Of a stretch of 64,000 nt of DNA, positions 59,858-64,000 are shown in pieces (within the stretch, counting starts at the first letter, position 1; every line of letters starts with the position of its first letter). This stretch comes from Streptomyces adustus (GTDB lineage Bacteria > Actinomycetota > Actinomycetes > Streptomycetales > Streptomycetaceae): the NCBI RefSeq assembly GCF_009377175.1, contig NZ_VJZD01000009.1, positions 1 through 64,000 of the forward strand. The letters are read 5' to 3'. A program made the translations under genes and the position numbers. Under the pieces are notes generated by a model. That model was not told the DNA's origin and searched no databases. It saw only the letters and a program-made list of their open reading frames with translations.

Positions 59858-60799
59858 TCAGAGCAGGTTGGGCAGCAGTCGGGTGGCGGCGCCGGAGACG
59901 GCGAGGCCGAGGGCGGCCAGCACGGGCGCGCCGACGATCCAGGTCTGCCAGCGCCCCCAGACTCGGTGGGCGGCCATGGTGAGCAAAGCCGCGAGGAGCA
60001 GTGCCTGCGACCACAGGAAGACCGGGAGCCAGGCCGCGTCCTCGGTGCCCAGGGCCTGCTCGGAGTCGTCGATCCAGCCGAGGGCGAGCGGGCGCGGCGG
60101 GCTGGGCCGGGTGGTGCTCGTGAGGGTCGCGTCGACGCGGATCGTGCCGGAGGGGGTGTAGGGGGCGCCGGCGGCGGTGATGAGGGTGAGCCTGCCCTCG
60201 TTCTGCTTGAGCGCGGGCGGCAGCGGGTCGCCCTCGTGACGGAGCCCCGACACCCGGTAGACGGCCGTGCCCTGACCGGTGGTCAGCCGGATCTCGGTGC
60301 CGACGGGCAGTCGGTGCAGGTCGTTGAACGGGCTGCCGTAGCCCCACTGGCGGCCCATGATCACGCTGGTGCCGGCCTGTCCGGGCAGCGGGGTGTCACG
60401 GCGGTGGCCGGGGCCGGACATCAGCACCCCGGAGGCGGTGCCCTCGCCGACGACCTCCTTCAGGCCCAGCGCCGGGATGCGCAGCAGCGCGACGGGCGCG
60501 CCCGGCTCCAGCATCTTCCCGTCGTACGTCCGCTGGCCCACCGGGGCGATGCCCAGGGCGAGTTGGCGGCGGAACTCGTCGTAGGCGGTCTGCTGGTCGC
60601 GGCTGTGCTGGAGGTGGCCGACGATCGTGAGGTTGGCGGCGAAGCCGAGCAGCAGGGCGGCGAGCAGGCACAGCGCGGCCCCCAGGAACGCGAGGCCGGG
60701 CCGCTCGGAGTGGGCCGGCCGCGCGCCGGGCTCGGGCTCGGGCAGAGGCGCCGGTGCCGGAGGCGCCTCGGTCGGCGGGGGCGGGGACAGCACGGTCAC
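59858..60799 (-). CDS. Sortase-fold membrane protein lacking catalytic residues (pseudo-sortase)
   Basis: 313 aa. A Pro-rich cytosolic N-terminus, TM1 ([20 protein letters not shown]), a sortase-E-like beta-barrel (about 60-235), then two C-terminal TMs, which sortases normally lack. In the barrel, [17 protein letters not shown] and [16 protein letters not shown] are typical. The catalytic His segment (GHR in active enzymes) is [11 protein letters not shown], so His is Arg. The catalytic Cys segment (TLxTC) is [11 protein letters not shown], so Cys is Ala. The triad is lost, so transpeptidation is not expected. GTG 60799 has AGGAG upstream. It may hold or present the LASTG protein encoded next door. 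Confidence 0.82.
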   Translation of the reverse strand: MTVLSPPPPTEAPPAPAPLPEPEPGARPAHSERPGLAFLGAALCLLAALLLGFAANLTIVGHLQHSRDQQTAYDEFRRQLALGIAPVGQRTYDGKMLEPGAPVALLRIPALGLKEVVGEGTASGVLMSGPGHRRDTPLPGQAGTSVIMGRQWGYGSPFNDLHRLPVGTEIRLTTGQGTAVYRVSGLRHEGDPLPPALKQNEGRLTLITAAGAPYTPSGTIRVDATLTSTTRPSPPRPLALGWIDDSEQALGTEDAAWLPVFLWSQALLLAALLTMAAHRVWGRWQTWIVGAPVLAALGLAVSGAATRLLPNLL

Positions 60800-60884
60800 G
60801 GGAGTGCTCCTGTGAAGAGAGGTGGGGCGAGAGGGCGCGGGCGGCGGGTGGGGCCCGCCGCCCGTGCCGTGCGCGTGGCCGTGG

Positions 60885-62354
60885 TCAGGCGCGGGGCTCG
60901 CCGAAGGTCAGCAGTCCGTTGCGGCGGCCGAACCGTACGAAGACGATGCCGGCCGTGACGAGGACGACCGCGCCGACGCCGGAGAACAGGGCGATCTGGC
61001 TGCCGGTGGAGGCGAGACCGCCCTGCGGGGAGGTGCCGCCGGAACCGGAGTCGCCGCCGGTGCCGCTGCTCCCGCCGGAGCCGGTGTCCCCGCCGGTCGT
61101 GCTGTCGCCGCCGGTCGTGGTGCCGGAGGTGTCACCCGTGGGGTCGTCGCTCGGGTCGTCGGAGGGGTCGTCGCTCGGGTCGTCGCTCGGGTCGCTGCTC
61201 GGGCTCGTCGACGGGGACTGCGAGGACGGCTCGGCAAGGGTGAAGGACACCGCGGCCACGCTGTCCACACCGGTGCAGTCGGGGTTGTAGTCCCAGCTGG
61301 TCTGCCCGGCCACCGCGTCCTCGGGCACGGTCAGCGTGGGCCAGGTCACCGTGCCGTTCGCGTCGGCGGTGGCCTTCGGGAAGGTGGTGTCGTTGTTGAA
61401 CATGGCCATCGTGTACTCGGCTCCCGGCTGGCAGCCGCGGATGATGACCTTGACCGTCTGGCCGCGGGTCAGTTCGGGGTTGAACGGCAGCAGTTGGCCC
61501 GCCGAGTCGCGCATCTCGTACCGTGCCTGCTGCACGATCACATGCAAGGGATCCGCCGTCTCGGAGGCTCCCCACTGGGCAGGGTCCTGCGGGGTGAATC
61601 TGGCGACGACGTCGTGCGACCCCTCGGCCAGCGCCGACGTCTTGAACACGGCCTTCCCGTCGGCGACCGTGGCCTGGCCGAGCGTGGTCGCGCCCTCGGC
61701 GAAGGTGACGGTGCCGGTCGCCTCGGCCGGGGTGACCGACGCGGTGAGGGTGATCGCCTGGCCGGGCTCGGGGGTGGCGTCGTCGGCGAGCAGGGTGACG
61801 GCGGTGGCCTTGGCTCCCTCGCCGACCTGCCAGTGGTCGCCGGTTACGGTGATCTTCTGGGACCAGTACGGGTCGCCCGGCACGATCGAGTCGGGGGCCA
61901 CGGCCCAGTCGAAGTTGTCCATGCACCGTACGCGCAGCTCGTAGGTGCCGTCGCCGGTGATGGCGTCGGCGAGGCTGTTGACCGCCATCCCCGGGTTGGC
62001 CGCCGCGGCCAGCGAGGCCGTCGAGGTGGCCCCGCTGTAGGGCGCGTGGTCGGTGATCCCGTTCAGCGCCTGGGCCTCGGTGCCGTCGGCCTTGACCACG
62101 GACAGCGACAGCACGCTGTTCCAGTTGAGGTCCTCGATGGTGACGTCGGGGCACGCGCCGGGGATCCCCAGGGTCCCGGCGATGGGCTGCGGGTCGCTCA
62201 GGCTTCCGCTGCCCGGGGTCAGGGTGAACTCGCCGACGGACGCCGCACGGGCGGGCTGGGACTGGGTCACCACCAGGGTCACCAGACCCAGGGCGAGCAG
62301 GGCGCAGGCCGCCACGATCGCGGCCGTTCTTCGGAACGTACGTGGCACTGTCAT
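60885..62354 (-). CDS. LASTG wall-anchored protein with Ig-like domain and SDDP repeats
   Basis: 489 aa. Signal peptide (about 1-38, ending PARA), an N-terminal domain with Cys pairs (IPGACPDVTIED, RVRCMDNFDW), a Big_3-type Ig domain (about 160-255: PGQAITLTASVTPAEATGTV), a further beta domain with VIIRGCQPG, then a spacer with SDDP repeats and Gly/Ser/Thr runs. The C-terminus is a sortase signal: LASTG, hydrophobic helix and RFGRRNG. It should be covalently wall-linked by a class E sortase encoded elsewhere. ATG 62354 is preceded by GGGGGAG at 12 nt. It shares the operon with the pseudo-sortase. Confidence 0.85.
   Translation of the reverse strand: MTVPRTFRRTAAIVAACALLALGLVTLVVTQSQPARAASVGEFTLTPGSGSLSDPQPIAGTLGIPGACPDVTIEDLNWNSVLSLSVVKADGTEAQALNGITDHAPYSGATSTASLAAAANPGMAVNSLADAITGDGTYELRVRCMDNFDWAVAPDSIVPGDPYWSQKITVTGDHWQVGEGAKATAVTLLADDATPEPGQAITLTASVTPAEATGTVTFAEGATTLGQATVADGKAVFKTSALAEGSHDVVARFTPQDPAQWGASETADPLHVIVQQARYEMRDSAGQLLPFNPELTRGQTVKVIIRGCQPGAEYTMAMFNNDTTFPKATADANGTVTWPTLTVPEDAVAGQTSWDYNPDCTGVDSVAAVSFTLAEPSSQSPSTSPSSDPSDDPSDDPSDDPSDDPTGDTSGTTTGGDSTTGGDTGSGGSSGTGGDSGSGGTSPQGGLASTGSQIALFSGVGAVVLVTAGIVFVRFGRRNGLLTFGEPRA
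61141..61200. repeat. Five 12-bp units encoding SDDP repeats
   Basis: GGGTCGTCGCTC repeats five times with small changes, coding Asp-Pro-Ser-Asp steps in the wall-spanning spacer of the LASTG protein; in-frame copy-number variation is expected. Confidence 0.85.
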
Positions 62355-62463
62355 GGAAGGGGGCTCCCCCGGGGGACGGTCGACGGATGTACGGGAACAG
62401 CACGTGGGGCCGGGCACCCGAGGGTGCCCGGCCGTCACGCGAGGGTCAGACGACGATCACGGC

Positions 62464-63453
62464 TCAGCGCTCGGCCTTGAGGTCGGTGTTGCCGCAGTTG
62501 CTCAGGGTGCCGAAGCCGTAGTTGGTGATCGTGGAGCTCGCGGCGCACACCTTCGAGGTGGCGCCGACGAAGGTGTCGGCGACGACGGAGTCGGAGAGGT
62601 TGGCGGTCGGGACGACGTTGTAGACGTTCCGCAGGAAGTCGGAGGTGAACGCGGTGTTCAGCGCGAGGGCGCTGCCCGAACCCGTGGTCGGGGCGGTGCC
62701 GTTGATGTTGCGCAGCCGCGACTCGCCGCGCCGGTTCGGGACGTCGGAGAAGCCCTTGCCCTGGGAGATCCACTGGGCGATCGAGTACGGCATGAGCTGG
62801 TTGGCGTTGGCGATCGCGACGCCGTTGTGCTCCTGGATGGTCTGGTCGACACAGGTGCCGACCTGCGCCTCGGTGATGCCGATGGCGGCCAGCCAGAAGC
62901 TGCGGGTGCCCGAGCCGGACTGCGGCAGCAGCGGCTGCGCGTTCGGGTACTCGGTGGAGTTGCACTGGTAGATCGCGGCCAGCTGCGCCTTCGTCAGGTT
63001 CGTCGGCAGCGTGCTGCCCAGGTCGGTGGCGTAGGTGACACCGTCCTTGGCGTACGGGACGAACGTGAGGTCCGTGGTGCTGGTGTCCGCAGGGCCGCGC
63101 GAGGAGCGGGCGAAGTCGACGCAGTGGGTGCCCGCCGCGATGTCGGCGTTCAGCGCGTTGATGCCGGCCGAGGACCCGTCGGGGCGGGTGACGGTGTCAC
63201 AGCCTGTCGCCTTGGTCTTGATCGTGGTGGTGCCGGTGGCGTTCCAGGACGCGATGATCTTGCCACTGGTGTTCGTGGCGACGTCGCCGATGCCGTTCAT
63301 GACGTACTGCGTGGTGTCCGAACCGACACCCGCCAGCTGACGGTAGTCAGTGGTCGGGTTCGGGTCCGCCGAAGCCGGCGTGGCCAGGATGCCGAGACCG
63401 AGAGCCGCGACACCGAAAGCAGCGCCGACCTTGGCGCGAGACTTGACGTTCAC
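62464..63453 (-). CDS. PstS-like secreted substrate-binding protein
   Basis: 329 aa. Signal peptide MNVKSRAKVGAAFGVAALGL to TPASA-DPNP, then a periplasmic-binding-protein-like fold: RQLAGVGSDTTQYVMNGIG matches the PstS start, VDFARSSRGPADTST the serine/arginine phosphate-contact region, and LTKAQLAAIYQCNSTEY and LPQSGSGTRSFWLAAIGI the second lobe (GSGTR). It is not lipidated, unlike typical PstS of the group, and contains several Cys (CDTV, HCVDF, QCNST, TCVDQ, KVCAAS, SNCG), likely disulfides. The start is GTG 63453 with AAGGGG upstream. Ligand may be phosphate but is unproven. Confidence 0.83.
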   Translation of the reverse strand: MNVKSRAKVGAAFGVAALGLGILATPASADPNPTTDYRQLAGVGSDTTQYVMNGIGDVATNTSGKIIASWNATGTTTIKTKATGCDTVTRPDGSSAGINALNADIAAGTHCVDFARSSRGPADTSTTDLTFVPYAKDGVTYATDLGSTLPTNLTKAQLAAIYQCNSTEYPNAQPLLPQSGSGTRSFWLAAIGITEAQVGTCVDQTIQEHNGVAIANANQLMPYSIAQWISQGKGFSDVPNRRGESRLRNINGTAPTTGSGSALALNTAFTSDFLRNVYNVVPTANLSDSVVADTFVGATSKVCAASSTITNYGFGTLSNCGNTDLKAER

Positions 63454-63518
63454 TTCTGAACCCCTTGGTTTATGGATTTCGAAGACTGGACGTTCAAGCG
63501 GAATCCGATTGCCTTGCT

Positions 63519-63536
63519 GCCGACCCGCCGGTCGGC
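63519..63536 (-). promoter_or_regulatory. Hairpin in the leader of the PstS-like gene
   Basis: GCCGACC (63519-63525) and GGTCGGC (63530-63536) form a perfect 7-bp stem with a tetraloop 66 bp before the GTG. It could be an attenuator or processing site between this gene and the one upstream. Confidence 0.4.
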
Positions 63537-63622
63537 CATCGCCTACGCTTCCAGCATTTCCGGGCGATGACCAACCAATTTCCAACGAGGGAAAGGTTAC
63601 GGAGAGGCTTCCTAGGCGTCTC

Positions 63623-64000
63623 CTAGGGATTCCGCCGTTGCGCGAGACGAAGCATCAATGGACCCGAAATCCCGGCCGAACCACCGAGGATCAGTACGGC
63701 CACGAGAACCCAGCGGATAATGCCCATGACCTCTTTCGGGGTGATTCCGGCGGCCGGGTTCGCGATGTTCTGCTGGGGCCCCGAGGAGGCGGGCGTGGAG
63801 CCGCTCGGGGACGCGGAGGCGGGCGGCGTGGTGCCGGTGCCGCCGGCCGCGGCGGCGCCCGCGGCCGTCCCCCCGGACGCTCCGCCGGAGTCGGTGGCGC
63901 CGGTGCTCCCGCCGGTGTCCCCCGCGGAGGTGACGCCTCCGGAGCCGCCCGTGCCGGCCGGGGACTGACTCCCGCTCGCGCCGCGCTCCAGCTCGTCGGC
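63623..64000 (-). CDS. C-terminal part of a Ser/Gly/Thr-linker membrane-anchored surface protein
   Basis: The gene starts beyond 64000; about 125 C-terminal residues are visible. They consist of a long Gly/Ser/Thr/Ala linker (GGSGGVTSAGDTGGSTG and similar), then NIANPAAGITPKEV, a TM helix (GIIRWVLVAVLILGGSAGI) and a basic tail LRLAQRRNP with stop TAG 63623. There is no LAxTG motif, so it is TM-anchored rather than sortase-anchored. It is on the same strand as the PstS-like gene and 170 bp before it, and by layout belongs to the same surface/phosphate cluster. Identity of the missing domain unknown. Confidence 0.75.
   Translation of the reverse strand, partial: ADELERGASGSQSPAGTGGSGGVTSAGDTGGSTGATDSGGASGGTAAGAAAAGGTGTTPPASASPSGSTPASSGPQQNIANPAAGITPKEVMGIIRWVLVAVLILGGSAGISGPLMLRLAQRRNP

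Noticed and set aside
63440-63620. PhoP (PHO box) direct repeats such as GTTCACTTCTG and GTTCAAGCGGA
   Set aside because: Single 11-mers resemble the consensus, but I could not find two properly phased adjacent units, so the call is not supported by eye.
1-64000. CRISPR arrays, tRNAs, rRNAs, insertion sequences, prophage or attachment sites
   Set aside because: No spaced identical repeats, cloverleaf-like segments with CCA-proximal signatures, transposases or integrases were seen on either strand.

Overview
The window is high-GC actinobacterial chromosome, almost certainly Streptomyces. Codon third positions are nearly all G or C, GTG and TTG starts are common, a mycothiol S-conjugate amidase (Mca) gene is present, and LAxTG wall-sorting signals, a Tat-dependent oxidase and the pccB/accE/accA2 acyl-CoA carboxylase locus all fit. 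From memory, the gene order (pckG, mca, greA, ilvA, metB, hutH, cya, birA, pccB, maf, accA2, lpdA, pnp, pmm) matches the conserved Streptomyces core. I found no tRNA, rRNA, CRISPR array, IS element or phage gene.

1-14 kb: truncated GTP-PEP carboxykinase, a TrhA/hemolysin III protein, a DHA2 drug exporter coupled to its TetR regulator, a Mut7-C RNase-like protein, then a four-gene minus-strand operon (11862 to 5302) in which every junction is a 4-bp stop/start overlap. It encodes a processive GT2 synthase, a GT39/ArnT-type membrane glycosyltransferase, a GT2 with a GtrA membrane domain, and a secreted galactose-oxidase-type radical copper oxidase. It looks like a cell-surface glycan assembly and oxidation unit, reminiscent of but distinct from cslA/glxA. 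A YyaL-type protein follows.

14-31 kb: a STAND NTPase with TPRs, mycothiol detoxification (mca), greA, threonine deaminase with a MarR neighbour, a sigma-region-4-like protein, metB, then a three-gene cassette (SAV_915-like, DUF6571-like long protein with hydrophobic C-terminus, DUF3592-like) that resembles secreted-effector loci, a nitrilase-family amidohydrolase and a Tat-exported FAD oxidase.

31-44 kb: alcohol dehydrogenase with divergent XRE regulator, a MacB-type ABC exporter, an L,D-transpeptidase lipoprotein, a small LADTG wall-anchor protein, a lipoprotein, histidine ammonia-lyase, a GAF-GGDEF diguanylate cyclase, an enoyl-CoA hydratase and a collagen-like repeat membrane protein.

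44-58 kb: adenylate cyclase, biotin ligase and the acyl-CoA carboxylase locus (beta, epsilon, biotinylated alpha) with maf and small membrane proteins, then DeoR, LpdA, purine nucleoside phosphorylase and phosphohexomutase. Biotin ligase supplies the cofactor that the AccA2 lysine needs.

58.9-64 kb: a minus-strand operon of a C-terminally anchored surface protein (cut by the window end), a PstS-like secreted protein, an LASTG wall-anchored Ig-domain protein, a sortase-fold membrane protein that has lost its catalytic His and Cys, and PstB. This and the glycan operon are the two most unusual systems here. A recurring feature is a -10-like hexamer 6-8 nt before the start codon at about fifteen genes, predicting leaderless mRNAs.
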